Shown: positions 15,897 to 26,400 of the stretch, in pieces
Layout: every line of letters starts with the position of its first letter
Numbering within the stretch: the first letter of the stretch is position 1
From: an uncultured Muribaculaceae bacterium
GTDB taxonomy: Bacteria > Bacteroidota > Bacteroidia > Bacteroidales > Muribaculaceae
Length of the DNA: 64,000 bases
Direction: 5' to 3'
Assembly: GCA_947525975.1 (NCBI GenBank)
Contig: CANNVE010000015.1
Location: 1-64,000, forward strand
Program-made: the position numbers and the translations under genes
The notes under the pieces: model-generated
What the model saw: only the letters and a program-made list of their open reading frames with translations
Told to the model about the DNA's origin: nothing
The model's database searches: none

Positions 15897-17168
15897 ATGC
15901 TTACTCTCCAACAGATAAAAGAGGCTCCCGAGCGCATCGTGGAGCGCCTCGCCGTCAAGGGATTTGACGGCAAGGAAGCGATCGCAAGCGTGCTTGACCT
16001 CGACGCCAGGCGCCGCGAGCTGCAGCTGCGCAACGACAATCAGGCCGCAGAGCTCAACAAGCTCGCCGCCCAGATCGGAATGCTGATGAAAGCCGGCCAG
16101 AAAGACGAAGCCGAAGGCATAAAGGCACAGGTGGCCACTCTTAAGGACAGCCAGAAGCAGATAGCCGACGACCTCTCGGCCACCGAGGACAAGATACGCG
16201 AGATACTGCTCAACATCCCCAACGTGCCCTGCGACATGGTGCCCGAGGGCAAGACCGCGGCTGACAACGTGGTGGAGAAAACCGGCGGCCCGATGCCCGA
16301 CCTTGCCGCCGACGCTCTCCCTCACTGGGATCTGGCCAAGAAATATAACCTCATTGACTTTGACCTCGGCGTAAAGATCACCGGCGCGGGATTCCCGGTC
16401 TACATCGGCAAAGGCGCCAAGCTGCAGAGGGCTCTTATACAATTTTTCCTTGACCAGGCCTCCGAAGCCGGATACCTCGAGGTGCAGCCTCCATACGTAG
16501 TCAACGAAGCCTCGGGCTACGGCACAGGCCAGCTCCCCGACAAGGAAGGCCAGATGTATCACTGCAACCTCGACAACCTCTACCTCATACCCACAGCCGA
16601 GGTGCCCGTCACCAACCTTTACCGCGACGTGATCATCCCCTCCGACAAGCTCCCGATCAAGAATTGCGCCTACTCGGCTTGCTTCCGCCGCGAAGCCGGC
16701 AGCTACGGTAAGGACGTGCGCGGACTCAACCGCCTGCACCAGTTTGACAAAGTAGAGATCGTGCGCATAGAGAAGCCTGAAAATTCATACGCCGCTCTTG
16801 AAGAGATGAAGGACCACGTGCAGGGGCTGCTCGAAAAGCTCGGCCTCCCTTGGCATATACTCCGCCTCTGCGGCGGCGACATGAGCTTCACGTCGGCAAT
16901 CACCTTCGACTTCGAGGTCTATTCAGCCGCCCAAGGCCGCTGGCTCGAGGTGTCGTCAGTCTCAAACTTTGAGACCTACCAGGCCAATCGCCTCAAATGC
17001 CGCTACCGCGCCGAGGACAAGAAGACACGCCTGTGCCATACGCTCAACGGCTCTGCCCTCGCCCTGCCGCGCATCATGGCCGCCCTCCTCGAGAACAACC
17101 AGACACCCCAAGGCATCACAGTGCCCGAGTGCCTGCGCAAATACACCGGCTTCGACATCATCGACTGA
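15897..17168 (+). CDS. serS: Seryl-tRNA synthetase
   Basis: A 423-residue class II synthetase that charges tRNA-Ser and tRNA-Sec with serine. Residues about 1-105 form the N-terminal long helical arm that grips the tRNA variable arm. The catalytic core follows, with motif 2 (CFRREAGSYGKDVRGLNRLH) and motif 3 (NGSALALPRIMAALLENNQ), and TAEVPVTNLYRD in the serine site. Length and domain order are standard. Probably cotranscribed with the yqeY gene upstream and ended by the long hairpin at 17187-17235. Confidence 0.97.
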   Translation: MLTLQQIKEAPERIVERLAVKGFDGKEAIASVLDLDARRRELQLRNDNQAAELNKLAAQIGMLMKAGQKDEAEGIKAQVATLKDSQKQIADDLSATEDKIREILLNIPNVPCDMVPEGKTAADNVVEKTGGPMPDLAADALPHWDLAKKYNLIDFDLGVKITGAGFPVYIGKGAKLQRALIQFFLDQASEAGYLEVQPPYVVNEASGYGTGQLPDKEGQMYHCNLDNLYLIPTAEVPVTNLYRDVIIPSDKLPIKNCAYSACFRREAGSYGKDVRGLNRLHQFDKVEIVRIEKPENSYAALEEMKDHVQGLLEKLGLPWHILRLCGGDMSFTSAITFDFEVYSAAQGRWLEVSSVSNFETYQANRLKCRYRAEDKKTRLCHTLNGSALALPRIMAALLENNQTPQGITVPECLRKYTGFDIID

Positions 17169-17186
17169 CGCGAAATCTGCGTTGAT

Positions 17187-17235
17187 CCCCATAAAGAAAG
17201 GCGCCTGACATTGTCAAGCGCCTTTCTTTATGGGG
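17187..17235. terminator. Bidirectional terminator between serS and the C10 peptidase gene
   Basis: A perfect 18-base stem (17187-17204 with 17218-17235) around a 13-base loop, centrally rich in AAAGAAAGG/CCTTTCTTT. It lies between two convergent genes and can serve both. Confidence 0.85.
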
Positions 17236-17244
17236 CTGCGTGTG

Positions 17245-20034
17245 TCATTTGGCCACCTTTATGGCGCCGTTGGATGTCTTGTAGATGTAAATTCCGGATG
17301 GGAGCGAATTGAGTTCAGTGTCAGAGGGGTTGGAGAGGATCTTTATGCCTGTGGTCGTGTACACGGCCTCCACTGCGTCAGCGTCAACGCTCGCAGAGCC
17401 GATTCCGCTCCTGTCCATGACTCTCACCAGAGAAGTGGCCACAATGCCATTGTAGGCGGCAGCTGAGATATAGGCCTGTCCTTCGGAGACGGCCTCAACG
17501 TTGCCGTCGTTGTCTACTGTGGCCACGGCGGGATTGTTGCTGACCCAGGTCAGGGCGCGGAATGTGGCGTTGGCCGGGGCTATCTCTGCTTCCAGCCTGA
17601 TTTTGGCGCCCTTGTCCACTTCCTGCTCATGCTTGTCGAAAGTCACTGCCTCCACCGGGTATCCGATGCGGAAAGGAATTGGAAGGCTTATCAGGGTGCG
17701 CTCGGTGCTCGTGCCGTCGGCTGTGGGCTTCTCCCAATATACCTTGAGCTCGTATTCTCCCGCTGGGATCGGCTCGCCGTTTGAAAGCATGAATCGGAGG
17801 TTGCCTATTGCCAGGGGATAGATCTTTCCGCCCTCCATGGTGAGGCTTGGGAAGCTGATGTTGCTCCAGCCGTAGGTGTTTGACGATCCGGTCTTCTGCA
17901 GCACGATTGAGAATACCGGTGCTGTGACGGCTGAACTTCCGTAGTTTCCAATCTGCAGCGTGGTGGTGGGCACAGTGGCTCCGGGCTCCACGGCTGTAGG
18001 TGTGAAGAGCATCAGGCGCAGCTGGGTGTTGAGAGTGGTTCCTGTCTTCGTGATGTTGAGGTCAAACTCGCCGGGGAGGTCGCGTCCGTATCTGTCGCGG
18101 AATCCTACTTTGTAGGCTCTCTTCAGCACGTCAAGAGTGAGGCTGAATGACGATGGAATGGTCATGCCGGCAGGCACATTGTAACTGCCCAGCGGCTTGG
18201 TGGTCAGCACCTTGCCCGATGCGTTCTTGAGCACCATCGTAAGGCCTCCGTAGTAGTCGGTCTCAGCGGTGTTGTTGGTGACCGCTATAGTGAAGTCGGT
18301 GGGAGTATTGGTGGCTATCTCGCCGCTGTAATTGAAGCAGTTGACCATCAGGTCGGGGGCGGTGTCGGCTTCTTTTGAGAAATCTTCGTTTTCAAAAGTG
18401 CGGTTGCCTTCGGCGTCGACAGTCATTGTGACGAAGCTGCGGCACCCGTTGGCTACCGGGATGTAGTCCATGTCTTCGTCTACTGTGTTGTAGTATGCCG
18501 GCGATATGCGGTATACGCCTTGCGGGAATTCTTCGAGATAGGCCGGTATCTTCTGCAATCCTTTGTTTGTCTCCAGGGCTGAGGCCTCGACTCCCGGCAC
18601 AAACGCAGGCTGGCTGCCGTCGACGTTGGCCACGGCCACTCCTATGTATCCGGTGAATACGCCGGCCGACATGTTCCAGAATCCTGCATTGTAGTTGTTG
18701 ATCGGGTCGGTGACCTTGAAGGTGGTGTACGTTAGTTTCTGGCCGTTGGCTGCTGTCTGCTCTGTGCGGGCGTCGAAGTCAAAATTGCCCACGCAGTTGA
18801 AATAGGGCAGCTCGGGCTCTCCGGTGTCGATGCCGTCGCGCACGGGCCTGATGTTGTAGGTGATGCCCTGCGAGGAGTTGAATCCTCCGCTCGAGCCTCC
18901 CGCGCCTGTGTCAGAGGGATTCAGGCGGGCGAGGTAGAAATAGCCGTCGCTCATGCCGCTCCATCCCCAATTGAAGTGGAAGTAGTGGTCGCCGGCGTAT
19001 CCGTCGCAGACGAAAGAGTGGCCGCCTTCTGAGCTGCGGCCGTTGTATAGCACGGGCAGCCCTTGGCTCAGGTTGTCGTATATGATGTCTTCGAATTCGG
19101 CCGAGGAGCAGAAATCGCGGTATTTATAGCGCATGCCGCGGCTGTATTTGAAATTGTTGATGAGCGCTGCGTCCTGATCGCGCGATACGGCTCCGCTGCC
19201 TCCCTGATAGGGGGAGTTGTATGTCATGTTGACCGAAATGCCGCATGCGTACATTAGGTCGGCGACCGCCTTTGCCTGGGCATCGGTCCAGGCCGGTGTG
19301 CCGTCGGCATTGTATCCGTATGTGTCGAGCATATTGTCCCAGTCGAATGCGTATTTTGAAAAGTCGCATGACAGGGTCTTTCCCACCACATTGCTATAGG
19401 GCTGCCATTCATATTTGTTTGAGCCTACGCCCACATCAGGCCATTTGTGGTAGTACATCACCTGGGCCATGGATGTGGCCACGCAGCCTGTCACGGTAGG
19501 CATTGTCTCGCCCGTGGGCGTGCCGTCGGTGGCGGTGAGCTCAAGGGGCGGCGAGTAGAGGTTGTATGGAGCCTCCTGGTCCCAGCGCGATTTGAGCAGC
19601 GGCGCTATCGGACGCCTGTTGTCGGGAGCCACGGCATATGCCTGATGGTCTGTATCTTTGTTGTTGAGGGCGTACTCCATCTCAAGGGCCATTTCGTCGA
19701 GAAACCATTTCATCGACGCCGGTATCGAGTCTGACTTGAAATTTCCGTTGTCGCCGTATCCCAGAAGGGCCGGGAATGCGTCGTCGGCCGATGCTATGAT
19801 GTATCCGCCTGCGGCGCTGTTGTTGAATACGTATAGCATCGGGGCGCCTCCGTCGGCGTTGAACGTATGCGCCAATGCCGCCGTGTTCCGTGCGGGGGCC
19901 TTTTTCATCCCGTGCGCGGTGGGGGCTTCGAGCACTCGGTCAAGCGCCTCTTGTGGCGAAAGCCCGCGGGCAAAGGCGCTTCCGCTGATCAAAATGCAAA
20001 TCGCGGTGATGCTGGGGGTAAACTTTATTTTCAT
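17245..20034 (-). CDS. Secreted C10 family cysteine peptidase (streptopain/interpain-like)
   Basis: A 929-residue secreted protease. A signal peptide (residues 1-22, ending SAFA) precedes a Spi-like propeptide, then the C10 catalytic domain: the nucleophile is the Cys of TGCVATSMAQVMYYHKWP near residue 183 and the catalytic His is in GGHSFVCDGY near 339, followed by the FNWGWSG motif. Long beta-rich domains follow, then a bacterial Ig-like (Big2) domain at about 798-875. It ends with a GIYIYKTSNGAIKVAK tail similar to three other secreted proteins here. The start at 20034 is favoured because a promoter -7 element overlaps the alternative ATG at 20058. Extracellular protein degradation is the likely role; targets are unknown. 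Confidence 0.9.
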   Translation of the reverse strand: MKIKFTPSITAICILISGSAFARGLSPQEALDRVLEAPTAHGMKKAPARNTAALAHTFNADGGAPMLYVFNNSAAGGYIIASADDAFPALLGYGDNGNFKSDSIPASMKWFLDEMALEMEYALNNKDTDHQAYAVAPDNRRPIAPLLKSRWDQEAPYNLYSPPLELTATDGTPTGETMPTVTGCVATSMAQVMYYHKWPDVGVGSNKYEWQPYSNVVGKTLSCDFSKYAFDWDNMLDTYGYNADGTPAWTDAQAKAVADLMYACGISVNMTYNSPYQGGSGAVSRDQDAALINNFKYSRGMRYKYRDFCSSAEFEDIIYDNLSQGLPVLYNGRSSEGGHSFVCDGYAGDHYFHFNWGWSGMSDGYFYLARLNPSDTGAGGSSGGFNSSQGITYNIRPVRDGIDTGEPELPYFNCVGNFDFDARTEQTAANGQKLTYTTFKVTDPINNYNAGFWNMSAGVFTGYIGVAVANVDGSQPAFVPGVEASALETNKGLQKIPAYLEEFPQGVYRISPAYYNTVDEDMDYIPVANGCRSFVTMTVDAEGNRTFENEDFSKEADTAPDLMVNCFNYSGEIATNTPTDFTIAVTNNTAETDYYGGLTMVLKNASGKVLTTKPLGSYNVPAGMTIPSSFSLTLDVLKRAYKVGFRDRYGRDLPGEFDLNITKTGTTLNTQLRLMLFTPTAVEPGATVPTTTLQIGNYGSSAVTAPVFSIVLQKTGSSNTYGWSNISFPSLTMEGGKIYPLAIGNLRFMLSNGEPIPAGEYELKVYWEKPTADGTSTERTLISLPIPFRIGYPVEAVTFDKHEQEVDKGAKIRLEAEIAPANATFRALTWVSNNPAVATVDNDGNVEAVSEGQAYISAAAYNGIVATSLVRVMDRSGIGSASVDADAVEAVYTTTGIKILSNPSDTELNSLPSGIYIYKTSNGAIKVAK

Positions 20035-20055
20035 AAGTTTTGACTTTTGTTTGCA

Positions 20056-20087
20056 CAAAAGTACTCCTTAAAACTGAATAATCCAAA
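20056..20087 (-). promoter_or_regulatory. Promoter of the C10 peptidase gene
   Basis: On the minus strand TTTG (20084-20087), 20 bases, then TACTTTTG (20056-20063). Transcription would start near 20049, giving a leader of only about 15 bases before the start at 20034. Confidence 0.75.
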
Positions 20088-20230
20088 TCCGACATTGAAA
20101 TATGTTGCAATTGTGCCCTTATTTTTTATAATTCCTTGTTTTTGATTAAACTGTATAAATATTAATGACACAAATGCTACTTTTTAGAGTTAAAAAGTGT
20201 TAATTAAGGACATTGATAAAATATTATTCC

Positions 20231-20238
20231 TAATTTTG
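20231..20238 (+). promoter_or_regulatory. Candidate -7 element of the giant repeat-protein gene
   Basis: TAATTTTG fits the -7 consensus and would give a leader of about 160 bases before 20403. No -33 element at the usual distance is seen, so the assignment is tentative. The rest of 20035-20402 holds only the divergent C10 promoter and AT-rich sequence. Confidence 0.4.
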
Positions 20239-20402
20239 GCAAAATATTTACAATAAGCTATAAAAAAGTGAGGATTAAGTTAATTCCGGTAGGATTCGAG
20301 CCAAGGTGTTCCGACAGGTGAAGTTGTCCAAAATTTAAGCAGAATAAGGCTGCCTCCGTTTCCAGACATGAGGTGGTTAATCATTAATAAAAACCAATAG
20401 TT

Positions 20403-23400
20403 ATGAACAAACATCTACTTTCAACCACGGTAGTGTTGTTAGGCGTTGCCTCGGCTGCGGCTGTTTTGCCGCGGGTTGATCTCGACGCTGCGCGGCGTGC
20501 CATCGCCAATGAGGCTGAAGTCTCGCCGGCGGAGATGACAAACGAAAGCGCCGTTGCGGCCAAGGAGGCTCCTGACCCGATGCAATGGAAACGCAGTGCT
20601 CTGACCGAAAATTCATTGGAGTTTGTTGATCTGTCATTTGTCGACGCTCCATCGTCGGCCGACGGCCTGGCTGCCATCGGGCGGGCACTTCCCGCCATCG
20701 GTGGCCCGCAGGTGTTCAGGGCTCCGTCCAGAGCCGCAGGCTCGCCGAGTCTTGTGACAGGCACCTTCATATCGAAAGATCTGAACTATAATGATGTAAA
20801 ATACGGATTCAGCCATGAGGTGGAGATAGTGGAAGGCACTGACTCCATCTCCATAAGCAACATATACGGCCAGGATTGCATAGTCAAGGCCTATGTCAAC
20901 AAGACGACCGGAGAGGTGTCCGTGCCTCAGCAAAAAATGTTTGAAAATGGCAGTTACGGCGATGTCGGCATCGTGCCGATATCGATACGCGACGGCAAAT
21001 TCTATCTGGTGGATGGAGATCTCAAAGGCACACTCGGTGCTGACGGCACCATCGCGCTCAATTCATGGGCTGTGATGTGCATAGAGCAGGATGCCGAGGG
21101 CAATAAGGGAGAGAAGTATGGATCTTTGTTCAATGTATTCTCAGAAAGCAGCCTTGTGGTGCCTAACATTACGGTTTCATGCAACAACGTTGCGCAGGAC
21201 AAGCTGGAGATGTACATGGCTTACGTCGACCAGCCGTCTGACGGAGAGGCTGACTTCTACAATCTGATCAACCTCGGCAACGGCGTTGTGGCGTCGGCGC
21301 GAGTCACGAGCGACAAGCGCATAGTGATGTCGCCCCAGCTCATGTACAACAACATGTACTACGGGCCGTTCTACAACTACCCCGCCACCCTTTCATACGA
21401 CGACGCCAACTCGAAGTGGAAGATTTCCGTTAATTCCAAAGGGAACATGGTGTTCACGCTTGACCAGGACGGCAATTATGTGATCGATGCCTATGCCATA
21501 GCCGCAAAGGCCAACACCTCGGCTGTGGGATACGCATACAAAGATGTGGTGCTCGCTCTTGAGAGCGATATGCGCTATCCCGCCGCGGTCAAGATCGATA
21601 TGCCGGGAACTGGCTCGGAGGCCGATCCTTATCAAGTGCGCTCAATCTCTGACATCACGGCCATGTCGCAGGCTTGCGAGGGTGGCGAATCGTTTGAGGG
21701 CGTATATTTCAAGTTGACCGCTGACCTCGACTACTCTGTAGTTAGCCCCACCGGATACATACCGGTCGGAACTGAAGAGACCCCCTTCGCGGGATCATTT
21801 GACGGCAATGGCAAGAAATTCAGCAATGTGGTTCTTGATGGCAAGGGCTTCAACCAGACAGCCATTTTCGGCGTGCTGGGCGAAAAAGCCTCGGTAGGCA
21901 ATTTCACCGTGACAGGCGCGCGCGTCAAGGCCGGCGGAAGCAATGTGGCGGTAGTCGCTGCTCAGAGCGCCGGACGCATACATGACGTCGATGTCGAGCT
22001 GTCGGTCGTAGACTGCGATGGAGAGCTCGGAGCCGGCATAGTGGCGAATGCCACAGGCGGCGAGGTCGAGAATTGCTCATTCCGGGGCAATCTCACATCA
22101 GTGGGCAGCGGCGCCGGCATCGCGGCGCAAGCCGTGAGCACGACCATCAGAGACTGCCATGCGCGCGCCAACCTCGTCCTTGACGGCGCTTCAAGCTCCA
22201 TGAACAAAGAGCTTGCCGGCATCGTCGGCACGGCCATGAGGTCAGAGGTGCGCAATTGCTTCGTCATGGGCACACTGACCGACAAAGCCGGATACGGATA
22301 CGTCGGCGGCCTGATCGGATATATGTACGACACAAAGATGACCCAGTCATTCAACACTGCGGCCATCTCGGCATCAAGGGCTGTCATGGGCAGCGCCCAG
22401 TCGGCAGATGACGGCGACACCAACACGGGCGGTCTCGTGGCCTACATTTCTGAGTCAGAGATGACTGACTGCTACAATGCGGGCACTATCATAAAGACTC
22501 AGCGCAGCAAGGGCGTAGGCGGCCTCATTGGCTATCTGGGCGTGAGCTATGTGTATTCATCCGTAGAGCCACCTTACATGAAGGGCGTCAGCACGGTAAA
22601 GAACTGCTACAATTCAGGCCAGATCATATCCACCTCGACAGATCCCAACAAGGGCATATTCGGAAACCGGTTTGTGACCGCCACCTGGACGGGCGACCTC
22701 CCGGAGGACGTATGCATATCTGATTGCTACTACGACGGCCAGATCAATTCACTGCAGCATGAGAAATACTCAATGAAGACCGCTGATCTCACCGGCGCGC
22801 TGCCGTCTACGTTTGACTCTTCCGTATGGGAAGTAGAGGCCGGGAAATATCCCGTGCTGAAGAATACCGGCATCGGCTCGCACGCACGCGAACTTTCAGC
22901 CGCAGCGCTGACGCTGCGACCCAACGACAATGCCGAAAAGGTCAAGGTAGGCTTTGCCCTGTCGTCATCAGCCAATACGAGCTGGATGCTTAACTTCGAC
23001 GCGGAGGCCGGCGAGACTGCAACCGAAACATCGGCCCTGAAGATGGACGGCTCGGCTGTGACCGTTAAGGACAAATACGCCAACTCTGTCATAGAGGCTC
23101 TCACCGCCGATGGCTGGGGCCTGAAGCTTTACAGGCTCTCAGTCGTGCCCAAGGTGTTTGATGGAGAGGGCACATCAGATGATCCCTACCTGATCAAGGT
23201 GCCCGGCGATTTCGCCAAGCTTGACGAGGCGGTCGGCACTTACGGCCAGGCTCACATCGGCGATTTCTTCACGATGACCAATGATATCGACTTTGCCGGC
23301 GGCGATGAATTCCATGGCGTGGGCTACGGCACATCCAATGAATTCCGCGCTTCATTTGACGGACGTGGCTTCACCGTAAAGGGGCTGAAGATCGATGCAG

Positions 23401-26400
23401 GCGTATATGACGACAAGGGAGCCGCGCTGGCCAACAAGTCTTTGATATACAACGGACTTTTCGGCATTGTCGGCACCGGAGGCTCTGTGCGCAACGTAAT
23501 CATCGGCGATGACTGCGACTTCACGTTCTACAGCTACGGCGGCTCTGTGGCCGGCCTCAGCAGCGGCGTTATCGAGAACTGCAAGAACTACGCCACCATC
23601 AATGGCATTTCCAACTATAATGGCGGCATCGTAGGCGTGAACTATGACGGCGGCGTGGTCAGGAATTGCTACAACGCCGGCGCCGTATATTTCGGCATAG
23701 CCAATGCAGGCGGCATAGCCGGATACAACCGAGCAAGCGGCGTGGTCGAGAATTGCCAGAACGACGGCAATGTGTTTAATAAAGTGGTGAACTCCGTTTC
23801 GGTGAAGACAAAGTCAAACACCGCTGGTGGCATCGTCGGCTACAACTACGGAGCCGTGGCCTCGTGTGTCAACAACGGGCAGGTGCGCGCCTATAACACA
23901 GTCGGCGGCATTGTGGGCACGGCTTACAATGACAATGGCGAGTGCAGCGTGAGCGATTGCGTCAACAATGCTTTGGTGACGGCTATCGACGAGACCCTCT
24001 ACAGAGGCGGCCTGGTGGGCAAGCTCAGCTCAAAGATGAATCTTGAGGGCAACTACTATGACGCTTCAATCAACGTGAACGGCGCCGTAAACAACAACGG
24101 TGCTACAGGCGCTACAGGTCTCTCTTCAAAGGAACTCGTGTCAGGATCTGCGCTTGACGGGCTTGACGCCGAGGTGTTCGATTTCAAAGCCGGCTCATAT
24201 CCTGTGCTGAAGGCCTATGCCGACGAGCCCGCATCAAAGGCTCTTCGGTCGCTTTACATCGCTTTCGAGCCTAAGGTGTTCCGCACAAATGTGATCATGG
24301 ACACGCCGGTGTCGACGAGCGCTGACATATCTATGACGCTTGAAAGCGGCAAGTCATTCTCGATCGACGGCGGATTCCTCAAAGTGGTTAAGCCCGAAGG
24401 CAATGAGCTCGCCACCGACAGCCTCACTGCTATGGCGGCAGGCCGATATGTAAAGACCTACAATCTCAGCGCTATTCCTACGATACTTAATGGTGACGGC
24501 ACCCAGGAAAGCCCATACCTGATCGAGACGCCTGAGGATTGGAACAAACTCGCCGATTTCATGGAGAAATCAAAGTGGGAATACAGCGGCAATCATTTCC
24601 GCATCACCCAAGACCTCGACTTCAAGGGCGATTCAATCAAGCTGCTTGCCGTGAATGGCGTCAACTTCAACGCCACGCTCGACGGCGACAGCCACACTGT
24701 CAAGAACTATGTGTACAAGAACCTTAACTTCAGCCTCACCAAGCTCGAAGGCCCCAACTACTACAAGGGCATGAATCTCGGCTTGATAGGCACGCTCGGC
24801 TCTGCCGGAACGATGAAGAACATGGTGCTCGACGGTTCGCTTCAAGGCTACAGATACCTTGGCTCGGCGGTTGGCGACAACTACGGACACATCGAAGGCA
24901 TCACGCACAAGGGCACCGTAGAGACCATCAAGGAAGGTTATGTCGGCGGCATCGCCTACAAGTCGTTCTCCGGCTCAAGCATTGTCAACTGTGAGAATCT
25001 CGGCAACGTGATATCAATCAAAAACTATGCTTTTGGCATCGTATATGAGACCCAGGCATCGACATTGATTGAGAATTGCGCCAACCATGGCAGAGTGGAG
25101 GGCAAGACCGGCACAGTGGCCGGCATCGCATACAAGATCGGCGGCACAGCCAAGGGCTGCGTCAATGACGGCGAGCTCGTGGGCAGCGCATCTCTCTATG
25201 GCATCGCTTTCACTGTCGACAAGACCGCACGCCTCGAAGATTGCGTCAACCGCACAGACATTGACCTCGCATCGCTCGAAAAGCCCGGCACAAATGCCGT
25301 GGGGCTTATAGGCACCCTCACTGCCCGCACCGAGGCTAATATCGACGGCGTGAGCGGCTATGTGATCAACTGTCACAACTATGGCGACATGAAAGCCAAG
25401 AGCTATGCTCTGGGCGCTTTCAATACAATCAATGAAGGCTGGACCATTGAGAATTGCTCTAACGAAGGTGATGTGACAGTGGTTCCCGCCAAGGCCACCG
25501 ACTCTTCATACGCTTATGGCTTCGCAAGCTCTGCTAAATCGAAAACAGCCATGCACACCATCATCAAGAATTGCTATAACTCCGGTGATGTCATTGGTCA
25601 GGCCAGCGGCATAGCAGGCATGATTGGCGACGCCGCAAACTACACGGAGATTTATGACTGCTACAACCTTGGCAACGTGACAAATAGCACCACCAACGGC
25701 CTCACCACTGCCGGCCTCGTGGCCAAGCACAATGGCGTGATGGAGCGCTGCTTCAACACCGGCGATGTAGTGTCAGCAGGCAACGCCGTGGGTGGCCTTG
25801 TGGGCTACATGGCTGCCGGTGCCAATGATATGGCCGCTGCCATGCGCAATTGCTTCAACATCGGCAATGTGACCTCGACATACACCGGCACCAACTCTAA
25901 CGGCAACGCAGGCGGCATCGGCGGATATCTCTCTACCGCCAACGAGGCAACGCCTCACGAAGTGGTCAACTGCTTCAACACCGGCAATGTCACTGCCAAC
26001 AAGCGCGTGGCCGGTCTGTTCGCCGGAGCGTTCCGCCCGTGGAGCATTGTGAAGGACTGCTACAATTCAGGCAAGATCACTTGTCTTGAGCCTGATGGCG
26101 AAGGACGCTACTACTGGAGCGGCACCACGTTCACAAACAGTTACAAGTATAATGACGTATTTATGCTCGCAGGCCACTCAAATTGCTTCTATGATGTGAC
26201 CGTCAACCCGGGAAGCCAATTCCGCGATGTGCCCGGCTCGGCAAAAACCACTCAGGAAATGCGAGATCTCCAAATCAGCGAGGCATACGTTTCGCTCGAC
26301 CACAAGGGATACCCCGTGCTGAAAGAGTTTGCTGAAGAAGACGCATCTCACCTCGGATCGGCTCTGATCCTGATCGCAGACAAAGACGGCGAGGCTCATG

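Noticed and set aside
15885-16739. 284-codon open frame on the minus strand inside serS
   Set aside because: Fully antisense to a clear seryl-tRNA synthetase; no domain or start context, and its composition reflects the codon bias of serS.
20034-20058. Longer N-terminus of the C10 peptidase
   Set aside because: The alternative ATG at 20058 overlaps the promoter -7 element at 20056-20063, so it would not be transcribed.
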